58,983 nucleotides of DNA. Source: a bacterium (GTDB lineage: Bacteria > Margulisbacteria > Marinamargulisbacteria > JABIPA01). Shown here piece after piece: positions 1 to 8,486 of the stretch (position 1 is its first letter; each line of letters begins with the position of its first letter). The translations under genes and the position numbers were made by a program. The notes beneath the pieces are model-generated. The model saw nothing but the letters and a program-made list of their open reading frames with translations. It ran no database searches and was not told where the DNA came from. Where the stretch lies: positions 1-58,983 of the forward strand of contig JABIPA010000018.1 of NCBI GenBank assembly GCA_018698675.1, read 5' to 3'.

Positions 1-738
1 GACATTGATGCTGCTGTTGTTGAATTTCATAAATATGGAAAAGAATTAGAACCTTATATCATTGATACGTCACTTTATATTAACGAGGCTATTAAGGCAG
101 GAAAAAGCGTTATTTTAGAAGGTGCTCAGGGAACGATGTTAGATGTCGATCACGGTACATATCCGTTTGTTACGAGTTCTAATCCAATATCTGGTGCGGC
201 GACAACGGGTACAGGAATTGGACCTCATCTTATTGAAAGTGTTTTAGGTGTTACTAAAGCTTATGTCACACGTGTGGGAGAAGGGCCTTTTCCTACTGAA
301 TTACTCGATGAAACTGGAGAATCGTTAAGAGCCAAGGGTGGCGAATATGGTACGACTACCAATAGACCAAGACGATGTGGATGGTTGGATTTGGTTGTTT
401 TGCGATATGCAATTCGTGTTAATGGATTAACGGAGATTTGTTTAACTAAGCTTGATGTTCTTGATGGACAAGAGAGTGTAAAAATTTGTACTAATTATGT
501 TCATAATGGTGAAAAAGTTGAACATTTTCCTTTAGATTTAGACATTTTTAATGAATGCGAACCTGAATATGTTGAGTTACCAGGATGGGACGAAGACATT
601 TCTAAAATTACTGATTTTGACAAATTGCCTGAAAATGCAAAAACATTTGTTGATTATGTTGAACAAGCTGTTGGTGTAAAAGTTTCAATGGTTAGTGTTG
701 GAGCTAATAGAGTTCAAACAATTTTTAAAAACGACTAA
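1..738 (+). CDS. purA: Adenylosuccinate synthetase, C-terminal part (5' end cut by window)
   Basis: The reading frame is open from base 1, so only the last 245 codons are present; the N-terminal GTP-binding part lies outside. PurA joins IMP and aspartate using GTP, the first committed step from IMP to AMP, in the cytoplasm. The retained part carries the family signature EGAQGTMLDVDHGTYPFVTS near its start, then the segments TRVGEGPFPTE and TTTNRPRRCGWLDLVVLRYA that are nearly invariant in PurA. The coding frame ends with TAA and is followed by a strong hairpin-T terminator, so it is the last gene of its transcript. Identification is very secure. Confidence 0.97.
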   Translation, partial: DIDAAVVEFHKYGKELEPYIIDTSLYINEAIKAGKSVILEGAQGTMLDVDHGTYPFVTSSNPISGAATTGTGIGPHLIESVLGVTKAYVTRVGEGPFPTELLDETGESLRAKGGEYGTTTNRPRRCGWLDLVVLRYAIRVNGLTEICLTKLDVLDGQESVKICTNYVHNGEKVEHFPLDLDIFNECEPEYVELPGWDEDISKITDFDKLPENAKTFVDYVEQAVGVKVSMVSVGANRVQTIFKND

Positions 739-804
739 TTTTTACTTGAGAAATATTTCGGAGATTATTCCGGGATGTTTCTTTGATATTGTTCATTTTG
801 AATA

Positions 805-845
805 AAGTCCATATTTAGGTAATACTTGATATGGGCTTTTTTTTT
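805..845 (+). terminator. Rho-independent terminator after purA
   Basis: A 10-bp stem (AAGTCCATAT pairing with ATATGGGCTT, one G-T wobble) with a 14-nt loop runs directly into nine T residues. It lies 66 bases after the purA stop and before the convergent receiver-KaiC gene. Confidence 0.8.
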
Positions 846-879
846 GCTATAGAATTTTGAATTTAACTTAATCGGTAGA

Positions 880-1986
880 TTAAATTAAAGCAGTCCAGTC
901 TTTATTGTATTTAGACCATTTCATATGTTGTACGCGAGCTTGTCTTACATCGTTTGTTTCATTAAATTCTATTATTCCATCCATAATATATTTAACGTTA
1001 TTTAGCACTTGGTCAGATACCGTACCTTCTTCAAGTACAAAAAGAGTTGTTACATTTCCAAATGGAATACTTGTTCGTGCAATTTGGCTTAGAAACCGTT
1101 GGACGTCGGGGAGTTCGAAGTTAATAAGTAGGCTTGAAATAGAATCAATGACTCGACGGCCACCTTTTTTTTCTTGGATTGATTGTCCAATGACTTGGCT
1201 TGCATCTGAAATTAGTCCTGAAAGATGGTTTAAATCTAAAACACCTGACACCGCGAATTCTTCACCATCAGTTGGGGTGAACGAAGACCAAGAATATGCG
1301 TCGATAAACTTAATGGTGTTACAGTCTTCTAAATGAGCTAAGTTATTATCAATTTTTGTATTCATACGTTTTCTGATACGGTTAGGGTCATCATCCATAC
1401 AAATAAACAAAGATTTCACGCTATTTTTTAACCCTTCACACATGAATTGTCGTACAAAGCTAGATTTTCCCTTTCCAATTGGTCCTAAAATTAGGATGTT
1501 AGATCCTTTTGGAATGCCACCATATAGTTGGTTGTCTAAGTTTGAGCTACCCGTTGATATTTTTTCGATTTCTACAGTTGTTTCGATTGGTTTATCGTCT
1601 ACTTTTTTTAATTTTGCTTTATGTCTCATTAAAAGAGCGTTAACTCTGGCTTTTAGCTCTTCAATATTAAAAGGCTTCGTCAGATAGTCGTCGGCACCTT
1701 CTTCAAATCCGTTTAGTTTGTTGTAGTCGTCTCCGAGGGCAGAAAGAATGATGATAGGAACGTCCGACAGACCTTCATGTTGACGAACCTCTTTACAGAC
1801 TTGAAAGCCGTTCTTTTCTGGCATTATTATGTCGGTAATGATTATATCTGGCTTTATTTCGATCGCTTTTTCGATGGCTTCGGCACCATTTACTGCTGTT
1901 GTGACGTCCATCCCGGCGTTTTCAAATACAGCTCCTGCTAATGTAAGAATATTTAGTTCATCGTCTGCGATTAGAATTTTAGTCAT
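880..1986 (-). CDS. Receiver domain fused to a KaiC-like RecA ATPase
   Basis: The 368-residue protein begins with a complete response-regulator receiver domain (about residues 1-120): acidic pair D8/D9, phospho-acceptor D52 in ITDIIMP, switch S82 and conserved K104 in TKPF. After a charged linker it has one KaiC/RadA-type ATPase domain (about 140-368) with Walker A GPIGKGKSS at 168-176 and a Walker B-like strand RRVIDSISSLL. No DNA-binding domain is present, so the output is probably ATPase-controlled protein interaction. It starts 1 base after the stop of the single-domain KaiC-like gene, so the two are cotranscribed. No histidine kinase is encoded nearby. The domain calls are secure; the process controlled is unknown. 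Confidence 0.88.
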   Translation of the reverse strand: MTKILIADDELNILTLAGAVFENAGMDVTTAVNGAEAIEKAIEIKPDIIITDIIMPEKNGFQVCKEVRQHEGLSDVPIIILSALGDDYNKLNGFEEGADDYLTKPFNIEELKARVNALLMRHKAKLKKVDDKPIETTVEIEKISTGSSNLDNQLYGGIPKGSNILILGPIGKGKSSFVRQFMCEGLKNSVKSLFICMDDDPNRIRKRMNTKIDNNLAHLEDCNTIKFIDAYSWSSFTPTDGEEFAVSGVLDLNHLSGLISDASQVIGQSIQEKKGGRRVIDSISSLLINFELPDVQRFLSQIARTSIPFGNVTTLFVLEEGTVSDQVLNNVKYIMDGIIEFNETNDVRQARVQHMKWSKYNKDWTALI

Positions 1987-1987
1987 G

Positions 1988-2692
1988 TTATACAGGCTGC
2001 CTAAGTACGATTCCTCGTTTATTTAATATTTCATAGCTATATTCAGAAAGGTCGAATTTTGTTCCCCTTATTTTTCGAATCCAAATGGTTCTAGTGACTT
2101 TGCTTTTTTCTTTTACTAATCTAAGAAGAATGATTCCTGATGCTGCGAATTCTTCTATTCCGTGTTGGCTTAATTTATCCGATCCAACTGGGACGTAAGA
2201 CGTGAGTAGGGTTGTGCAGTTATCTGTTTCTTCTAATTGATAGATAAGTTTTCTTATATATTCGGACACATTTGTGATTGATTTTTGGGAAAATAGTAAG
2301 GGTGCTATTGGGTCTATGACTAGTCGAGATGCTTTATGTTCTTTTACATAGCTAATAATTTCATCAATTATTTTTGTGACGCTTTTTGTATCTTCTATGG
2401 TTAAATTTGTAAAATAGTTAGAGAAATCAAAAATTTTCAATTGGCCTTTGTTTAGGTAAGATTGAAGATCCCAACCTAAGGACTCTGCATTTTTGATGAT
2501 ATGTTCAGGTTTTTCGTCGATTGAAATGTAAATGGCTTGTTCCCCAAGTTCGATTCCTTTAATAAGGAACTGTAATGTGAGAATGGTTTTTCCTGTTCCG
2601 GGTTCCCCAGAGATTAAGTATGCGCGTCCTTTTGGGAGCCCACCGTATAAGAGGGTGTCTAATTTTTCTATGCCTGTTTTTACTTTTTCCAT
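1988..2692 (-). CDS. Single-domain KaiC-like ATPase
   Basis: A 234-residue RecA-superfamily ATPase of the KaiC type. It opens with the family pattern TGIEKLDTLLYGGLPKG, then Walker A GEPGTGKT at residues 29-36, a YISIDEKPEHI strand at the place of the KaiC catalytic acidic region, and Walker B RLVIDPIAPLLF. Cyanobacterial KaiC has two such domains; this has one, like many archaeal and bacterial KaiC-like signalling proteins. It is first in a two-gene unit with the receiver-KaiC fusion, so a physical or regulatory partnership is likely. There is no obvious Shine-Dalgarno before the ATG; a promoter-like sequence ends 14 bases upstream. Confidence 0.88.
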   Translation of the reverse strand: MEKVKTGIEKLDTLLYGGLPKGRAYLISGEPGTGKTILTLQFLIKGIELGEQAIYISIDEKPEHIIKNAESLGWDLQSYLNKGQLKIFDFSNYFTNLTIEDTKSVTKIIDEIISYVKEHKASRLVIDPIAPLLFSQKSITNVSEYIRKLIYQLEETDNCTTLLTSYVPVGSDKLSQHGIEEFAASGIILLRLVKEKSKVTRTIWIRKIRGTKFDLSEYSYEILNKRGIVLRQPV

Positions 2693-2706
2693 GAAATTCT
2701 ATTTAA

Positions 2707-2736
2707 AGGATACCGTGTATTGGTGTGCTCGGGCAA
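2707..2736 (-). promoter_or_regulatory. Possible promoter of the KaiC-like operon
   Basis: On the minus strand TTGCCC (2736-2731) and TATCCT (2712-2707) are separated by 18 bases, giving a transcript start about 8 bases before the kaiC-like ATG. The -10 element matches only 4 of 6 consensus bases. Confidence 0.3.
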
Positions 2737-2954
2737 GGGAAATGGATAAGGAAAATTAAAGGTAATGAGGATTGGAGTTTATAGCCAAAAAAGTATTAAT
2801 TTGGGTTCATGAAGATGTATGGGGTTTAATTTAATTGTTATCGTAAAAATTTTCGGCTCATTTGAACCGTGTATACGTTTGAATTGTGTAATCTAGATAA
2901 ACGGCAACATCGATATCAGCAGCCATTAAAATACTTGGAGAGATGTCTTTTTAA

Positions 2955-2976
2955 TTTAAACTTATACTGGTTTAAA
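2955..2976. repeat. Inverted repeat in the 2693-3014 intergenic stretch
   Basis: TTTAAAC (2955-2961) and GTTTAAA (2970-2976) form a perfect 7-bp stem with an 8-base loop; GTCT and AGAC extend it across a bulge. It lies downstream of the epimerase operon (minus strand). No T-run follows, so it is not a clear terminator. I see no gene in this 322-base gap. Confidence 0.35.
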
Positions 2977-3014
2977 AGACAGTCTTCAATAGGGTATTTT
3001 TGTTTATATGTTTG

Positions 3015-3911
3015 TTATTTTTCACGAGTTAAAATGGCTTTTAACGTAGACTCAAGTGAAGGAAATTTAAAAGAGAACCCTTCGTTTATCAGTCGTTCTG
3101 GGATTACCCATCGACTCTTTAAAATAAGTTCAGTTTCGGTTCTAATGATTGCTGTTCCTATTGTTAACAACCATTTTGGGGATGGGAGACTGAAAGGCAC
3201 TCTCATAGCTTTTCGTAATGTTTTCATAAGCGTTTTGTTATTTACTGGGTGTGGAGAAGAACAATTAAAAATTCCACTTAAGTTTCGCGATTTTTGTAAA
3301 AATAGAACAATGTTAAATAAGTCTTCAATATGAATCCAGCTAAACATTTGTAAGCCATTTCCTTGTTTCCCACCCAATCCAAAGTGAACTAAATTTTTGA
3401 AAGGTGTCATCACACCTCCATTTTTTCCTAAAACTATCGCTATACGTAGTGCAACCTGCCTAGTCCTTGGTAATGCAAAAGAGAAAAAGGATTCCTCCCA
3501 TTTTTTGGCAATGACGACCGAAAATCCGTTTCCAATTTCTCCATCAGATTCAGTCATTGCTTTGTCTTCAGAATGTCGATATATAGTTGCTGTGCTTGAA
3601 TTTATCCACAGTTCGGGAGGATTGTCACATAAATGTATTGCGGCACCCAGTGCTTTTGTGGTTTGAATTCTTGAATTTAAAATGGCTGTTTTATTTTTAG
3701 ATGTGTACCTGCAATCTACCGATTTTCCTGCTAAGTTTATCACTAAATTTGAGTTGTTTAATGCCGATACGATTTCAGACTGGTTATTCCAGGAGATATG
3801 CTGTTTTTGCCTAGAAATGATCAGAACTTCATACCCTAAGGCCTTAAACTTATTTGAAAAATATGTCCCAATAAAGCCTGTCCCTCCTGCGAGGACTACT
3901 TTTTTACTCAT
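3015..3911 (-). CDS. TIGR01777 family NAD-dependent epimerase (YfcH-like)
   Basis: I start the gene at the ATG at 3911 (298 residues) because GGAG lies 8 bases upstream and the dinucleotide-binding motif GGTGFIG then falls at residues 9-15. The protein is a short-chain dehydrogenase-fold epimerase. Its C-terminus (TELILKSRWVIPERLINEGF followed by FPSLESTL) matches the DUF1731 tail typical of TIGR01777 proteins. Members are cytoplasmic or membrane-associated and their substrate is mostly undefined. The start overlaps the end of the ABC1 gene by 8 bases, so translation is probably coupled. A longer frame upstream (to 4007) lies wholly inside the ABC1 gene and is unlikely to be used. Confidence 0.85.
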   Translation of the reverse strand: MSKKVVLAGGTGFIGTYFSNKFKALGYEVLIISRQKQHISWNNQSEIVSALNNSNLVINLAGKSVDCRYTSKNKTAILNSRIQTTKALGAAIHLCDNPPELWINSSTATIYRHSEDKAMTESDGEIGNGFSVVIAKKWEESFFSFALPRTRQVALRIAIVLGKNGGVMTPFKNLVHFGLGGKQGNGLQMFSWIHIEDLFNIVLFLQKSRNLSGIFNCSSPHPVNNKTLMKTLRKAMRVPFSLPSPKWLLTIGTAIIRTETELILKSRWVIPERLINEGFSFKFPSLESTLKAILTREK

Positions 3912-5235
3912 GTTTGTCTCCAATTGATTTGTTATCGTCGAAAGATATGGATAGATTTGCTTCCAGTCGATGAAAAATTGTGAGTAATCCCATATAGGCC
4001 CTATCAAACATCACAAAATTATGTGTCGTATTATGCATTATATTCATGGCGACTTTAAAATTTTCTGAGAATCGTTGTTGAAGATAGTCAGGATGTTTTC
4101 CAAAATCGAATTCTTTTTCTTTAAATGGAAGAGTAAGCCATTCTCTAAAAAACTGTAAATGTTCTTCAACTTGTTGGCTGTTTTCTTGTAATTCAGAAGA
4201 AAGGAGCCCCCATTTATTGTAAATGTCCATGACAGGCTCTATTTCTCGTTTAATATGGTATTTGATGACATTTGCGATTTGAGAGGGAAAGTCCGGGTCC
4301 ACTTCTTTTACACATCCAAAATCTATAATTCCTAAATTTCTATTCTCCATAAATAGAATATTTCCGGGGTTAGGGTCAGCATGAAGAATATTGTGGTTCA
4401 TCAAAAAGAAAGAAAAGAAGTTCCAAAGTTGTTGTGCATAATGATTTTTCTCTTCTTGAGTTGGGTTTGTTGTTAGCCATTCATCCAGGTGTTTTCCTTC
4501 TAAATACTCCATTGTTAAAATCGATTTTGAGCATAGATCAACAATTGGCTTAGGCGTTCGTATTTGTTTAAATGGGTTTTTCTTATGAAAGAAGGTTAAT
4601 CTATTTGCTTCTTTTAGGTAGTCTGTTTCTTCAATGAATCGAGATTGGCATTCATCTAAATATGTTTTGATTAATGTTTTTTTTTCTTTAATTTTTGGAA
4701 TTGGTAGTTTTAGAAGGAAAAAAGTTAACATTTTCATATCACTATGAATTGTTTTCTCTATACCGGGGTATTGAATTTTTACGACTACGCGTTCTTTTGT
4801 ATTAAGAGTCGCCTTATGAACTTGCCCAATACTTGCCGCTGCAAAAGCAGTGAGTTCAAAAGACGAAAATATTGTTTCTGGTGTTTTCTTAAACTCTGCC
4901 TGGATTCCTTTTCGAACAACTGCTCGGTTGAGAGGAGGGACTTGGTAACAGGCTTTTTTTAATTCTTCTTGAAATTCTTTTGGCAGTAACTCGAGTTCCA
5001 TGCTCAAAAGTTGCGCTGCTTTTAGAGATACTCCTTTAAGTACAGATAGTAACTTAAAAATATCTTTAGAAACTGTTTTATAGTGTTCATGTTGTTTTTC
5101 TTGTTTGGTTTTATTAGAAATAAATGGGTGTTTAATGGAATGTATGGCTTGTTTTCCAGCTACCTTTAATACTGTTTGAGACGCTTTTGAAAAACGAGAA
5201 CTTTTGCTGGTAGGACACTCGTTTTTATTTGTCAT
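3904..5235 (-). CDS. ABC1/AarF/UbiB family atypical kinase-like protein
   Basis: A 443-residue UbiB/ADCK family protein. Visible hallmarks are the N-terminal KxGQ-like motif, here KAAQ (72-75) with Ala in place of the usual Gly, the Ala-rich loop AFAAASIGQVHKA replacing the kinase Gly loop, VVVKIQYPG with the ATP-site Lys, catalytic-loop HADPNPGN (D287, N292) and the metal-binding DFG (305-307). Family members act as ATPases supporting quinone or isoprenoid-lipid biosynthesis at membranes. It overlaps the TetR gene by 11 bases upstream and the epimerase gene by 8 bases downstream, so the three form one operon. No ubiquinone biosynthesis gene is in the window, so the substrate is open. Confidence 0.9.
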   Translation of the reverse strand: MTNKNECPTSKSSRFSKASQTVLKVAGKQAIHSIKHPFISNKTKQEKQHEHYKTVSKDIFKLLSVLKGVSLKAAQLLSMELELLPKEFQEELKKACYQVPPLNRAVVRKGIQAEFKKTPETIFSSFELTAFAAASIGQVHKATLNTKERVVVKIQYPGIEKTIHSDMKMLTFFLLKLPIPKIKEKKTLIKTYLDECQSRFIEETDYLKEANRLTFFHKKNPFKQIRTPKPIVDLCSKSILTMEYLEGKHLDEWLTTNPTQEEKNHYAQQLWNFFSFFLMNHNILHADPNPGNILFMENRNLGIIDFGCVKEVDPDFPSQIANVIKYHIKREIEPVMDIYNKWGLLSSELQENSQQVEEHLQFFREWLTLPFKEKEFDFGKHPDYLQQRFSENFKVAMNIMHNTTHNFVMFDRAYMGLLTIFHRLEANLSISFDDNKSIGDKHE

Positions 5236-5962
5236 TTACAAATTTTCCCAATTCAGAACGAATCGTATTTAGCGGATTGTCTTTAAATAGGGAGTCAATT
5301 TGAGTAAATAAATGATGTCGAAATAAAAATGAACCGAGATCTACAACTTTTGATATTAATCCCTGCTTTAATACTCCCATCAATATATTTAATATTAAGT
5401 CGATTAATTGAGTGGTTTGATTAAATTTGTCGGATGAATCTTTGGTCCAATAAAGAATGACTATAAAATAGAGATCTAAGATAATGTGCGGAATGATTGT
5501 GTCTATAGGTTGTTCAGGGATTTCCTGTTTTTCTATAGCATCAATAAGAAATAGTTTTATCTGATCTATAAATAGGGCATTTATGGCTTTAATATCTGGA
5601 CTGTGGGTTAAAAAGGATTGGTGTGTCATTTTAAATGCTATAGGTAAAAACTCTCGGTCGGGTAGATATCCGTCTAATATTGTTTCGAAATATATATGAA
5701 TTTTTTCTTGAAGAGAGTAATTGTTGAAATCGGCTATGTCGTTTATGTTTTTTATTGCTTGAATTTGGCGTAATTCGATATACCCCCAAATGATTCGTTC
5801 TTTTGTAGAAAAATAATTATATATTGTAGCGTCTCCAATTGTTGCTTCCCGAGCAATCTCTCTCATCGTTGTTTTTTCGAATCCTTTTAAAATGAATAGG
5901 TTAATTGCTGTTTCAATTATTTTTATCTTTGTTTTTTCTTGTTGTTGTTTACTGGTTTTCAT
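5225..5962 (-). CDS. TetR/AcrR family transcriptional regulator
   Basis: A 245-residue protein whose first 60 residues form a typical TetR helix-turn-helix: AINLFILKGFEKTTMREIA then IGDATIYNYFSTKERI. The C-terminal ligand-binding part is divergent and helical, as normal for the family. It is first in the operon with the ABC1 kinase-like protein and the epimerase, so it probably autoregulates the operon. The AT-rich stretch before it (5963-6057) contains several TATACTA/GTATAGT-like elements that could be operators, but none is a convincing long palindrome. Confidence 0.88.
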   Translation of the reverse strand: MKTSKQQQEKTKIKIIETAINLFILKGFEKTTMREIAREATIGDATIYNYFSTKERIIWGYIELRQIQAIKNINDIADFNNYSLQEKIHIYFETILDGYLPDREFLPIAFKMTHQSFLTHSPDIKAINALFIDQIKLFLIDAIEKQEIPEQPIDTIIPHIILDLYFIVILYWTKDSSDKFNQTTQLIDLILNILMGVLKQGLISKVVDLGSFLFRHHLFTQIDSLFKDNPLNTIRSELGKFVNDK

Positions 5963-6057
5963 TTTTTTATCCTGTATATACTAATTATTCTTCTTTATTG
6001 AAAATATACTATGTATTATCTAATATTTAAATACTGTTTTTGTATAGTAGTTATTTA

Positions 6058-6213
6058 TTAGATTAGACTTGAATATTCTTTATTGATTAAACAAAGGTGT
6101 TTTCTTAGTGTCTGCAACTCTTTTTTGAGGGGAATAAATAGATTTTTTTGTATTTTATCAGGTGGATATAGATCAGGATCTCTTTCGTAGAGAAGTTTAA
6201 TATTTTCGATTAT
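6058..6213 (-). pseudogene. Open frame of 51 codons without a usual start (possible remnant)
   Basis: Downstream of the amidase gene the minus strand is open for 51 codons, beginning after an in-frame TAA, and contains a protein-like segment LLYERDPDLYPPDKIQK followed by FIPLKKELQTLRKHL. There is no ATG or GTG and no ribosome site; the only usual start is an internal TTG. It could be the tail of a decayed gene or chance. It fills most of the gap 5963-6236. Confidence 0.25.
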
Positions 6214-6236
6214 TTAGTTGGATGCTAGTAAGGTTA

Positions 6237-8366
6237 TTATTTGGAAAAATAGTTGCGAATGCCTCTATATGTAGCTTCGGCAATTTTTTGTCTTGTTGAC
6301 GGCTTTTTTAATAAGGCAAGTTCTGTTGGGTTTGTGATAAATAGTGGCTCTATTAATGCACCAGGCATATTGGAATGGTTAAGTACATAAAGCTTCGATC
6401 GTTTAACTCCACGATTTGGACGTTTTAATGCTTTTGCCATTTCCTTATGTATTTCTTGGGCTAGCTTTTTATCTTTGTATTTATAGTAATAGGTTTCTGT
6501 TCCCGCTGTATTTTTGTTTATAAAATAATTTATATGGATACTGATAAGAGCATCTGCTTTATTCTTATTAGCGATTGAAACCCGATCGGAGAGGGATGGG
6601 TTTGTGTCTCCTTTTCGTGCCTCGACAACGTATACCCCTTCGTTTAGGAGTAGTTTTTTTAGGCGCTCTGTTATATCCAACGCGTATGTTTTTTCAAACT
6701 CATGATGAATACCAACCCCTCCAGGATCTCTACCTCCATGACCAGCATCAAGAACAATGACCTTGTTTTTTAATCCTTTTCCTTTGCTTCTACTGGTTAT
6801 GTATCTTTTTTTATTTACTATTTCTTCGTTAAGAAAAAAGGTGATACTCGTTTTATCTTGGGTTGTCGAAATATTGTAGGTGCTGATGGTTTCTTTTAAG
6901 TCTACGACGATTCGTGTGCGAAGTGATGATTTAGAGCTAAATGAGGTTCTGATTCTATCAATAAGCTGAAGGTTGTATCGTTGAATTTCTGGAAGATGGT
7001 TAACAATTTTCGGATAATCTATGACAAGTTTGGATGGGTTCTTTGATAGCCATAATTTTGGTTTTACTGGCGTAGAGCTATAAATATCAACAATATTTTT
7101 ATTCGTGTCAGCAAATACTTCTACTTTGTTTATCATGTTTAAGAAGGTGATTGTTGTATCTAGTCCTTTTTTGGAGATATGAGGGTATAGCTTTGAATTG
7201 TTGAACCCCACAAATAGCTCGGAAAATTCATCATTGTGATTAGATAATTCTATTGTTTTAAGGTCTCTATCATTTACAGGAATATTCCCTTGGTTTAATT
7301 GGGAAATAGCGTAGGGGATTTTTATATAGTACCCATTTCCCCAAAACGATGGCTTTGGGGGTTTTGGAGATATTGGTCCAGAACTTGTGATTGTGATTGT
7401 TGGCGGATGCTTTTTATCGTTCACTTTTATTTTTTTTATGTGAGATAGAAGGGTTATGATTCGATCTCGGCTATCCCAGTGAAGGTTATAGTCTAAAGCA
7501 ATTACTACCGCTTGAAGGGGGAGAAATATTGTTTTTCCTTTTTTAATTGGTTTTATTAATGGGCGATTCTCCGTTGAGTGCCTTGTTTTTATTTTTGTAG
7601 TTCTGTTTTTAATGGACCATGTGATCGTTTTATTGTTTTTTGAAATGCTTATAGAGTCTTTAGTTTGTGTTACTTTAAATTTCTCTTTTTTTAATATTGG
7701 CGCAAAATTTACATAGGTCATTCCATTTTTATTGAAAAATTCTGATTGAATGTTATGGAGGGATGTTCCGAACGAAATATATAAGGGACGGTCATCTTCA
7801 AACTCGGGTAGCTGTAAATTATCAATTTGGCGTAATAGAGAGGGGCTGAGTTTTTCTGACGAATCTGGAGTTTTAGATAGAGAGGCTTGTTTTGGGTTTA
7901 CTGATAATTTATAAGATTGAGTAGAAAGTCGTTCGACATTAAATGCCAATGATTTAAACGAATCTATAAGAGGAATGTATAGCCTTTGATTGTAGTTGAG
8001 AGGCGCTTGATTTAAATACTGCTTTTTTTGATTAACCCATACTTCCGTCGAGTTCGGGATGAATAATGCGGAAAGACGAGACTTTGGAACATTTATGACA
8101 TAAGCGTCGTCTTTTAATTGATAGTTAACATCTAGATTTAGATGACTAGAAAAGTCCCGTAAGGGAATAAATAATTGTTCGTTAATAAGAAGAGGGGGGG
8201 AATCTAATTCTATTTTTGAATCGTTGAAAAAGAAAGAGTAGTTAGACGTAGGAACAACAGGGTCCTTTTTAATAGACGGCGTTTCAGAAAAAACAAGTGA
8301 TGTATAGCTAAAACTAACTATCAATAGAAAAATAAAAATTTTTTTCATAAGTGGGTAGTATACCAT
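6237..8366 (-). CDS. N-acetylmuramoyl-L-alanine amidase (Amidase_3) with AMIN and Cu-amine-oxidase-N-like domains
   Basis: A 709-residue exported enzyme that cleaves the amide between muramic acid and the stem peptide. A signal peptide (hydrophobic run IFIFLLIVSFSYTSLVFS) is followed by one or two copper-amine-oxidase-N-like domains (about 45-160 and 195-315), an AMIN domain (about 400-515) and a C-terminal Amidase_3 domain. The zinc and catalytic motifs are present: LDAGHGGRDPGG (H543), the Glu in HHEFEKTYALDI, the second His in SIHINYF and the final Glu in EPLFITNP. The first ATG (8366) has AGAAGG 4 bases upstream; the ATG at 8348 lacks such a site, so I keep the longer form. It probably acts in daughter-cell separation or wall turnover. 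Confidence 0.92.
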   Translation of the reverse strand: MVYYPLMKKIFIFLLIVSFSYTSLVFSETPSIKKDPVVPTSNYSFFFNDSKIELDSPPLLINEQLFIPLRDFSSHLNLDVNYQLKDDAYVINVPKSRLSALFIPNSTEVWVNQKKQYLNQAPLNYNQRLYIPLIDSFKSLAFNVERLSTQSYKLSVNPKQASLSKTPDSSEKLSPSLLRQIDNLQLPEFEDDRPLYISFGTSLHNIQSEFFNKNGMTYVNFAPILKKEKFKVTQTKDSISISKNNKTITWSIKNRTTKIKTRHSTENRPLIKPIKKGKTIFLPLQAVVIALDYNLHWDSRDRIITLLSHIKKIKVNDKKHPPTITITSSGPISPKPPKPSFWGNGYYIKIPYAISQLNQGNIPVNDRDLKTIELSNHNDEFSELFVGFNNSKLYPHISKKGLDTTITFLNMINKVEVFADTNKNIVDIYSSTPVKPKLWLSKNPSKLVIDYPKIVNHLPEIQRYNLQLIDRIRTSFSSKSSLRTRIVVDLKETISTYNISTTQDKTSITFFLNEEIVNKKRYITSRSKGKGLKNKVIVLDAGHGGRDPGGVGIHHEFEKTYALDITERLKKLLLNEGVYVVEARKGDTNPSLSDRVSIANKNKADALISIHINYFINKNTAGTETYYYKYKDKKLAQEIHKEMAKALKRPNRGVKRSKLYVLNHSNMPGALIEPLFITNPTELALLKKPSTRQKIAEATYRGIRNYFSK

Positions 8367-8486
8367 TGCACCTTCTTATCAGATCTAGGGTTTTTTCTTT
8401 TTATCTTATACACTTATTTCTATAAAAGTTAATTTTGTTTATTCTAAGAATGTTTTAGTACGGGTTAAAAATGTATGGAGGTAATT

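Noticed and set aside
880-2692. A cyanobacterial-type circadian clock
   Set aside because: No kaiA or kaiB and only single KaiC-like domains; a wider KaiC-like signalling role is more likely.
2869-3333. Plus-strand 154-codon open frame
   Set aside because: It lies mainly antisense to the epimerase gene and has no family resemblance.
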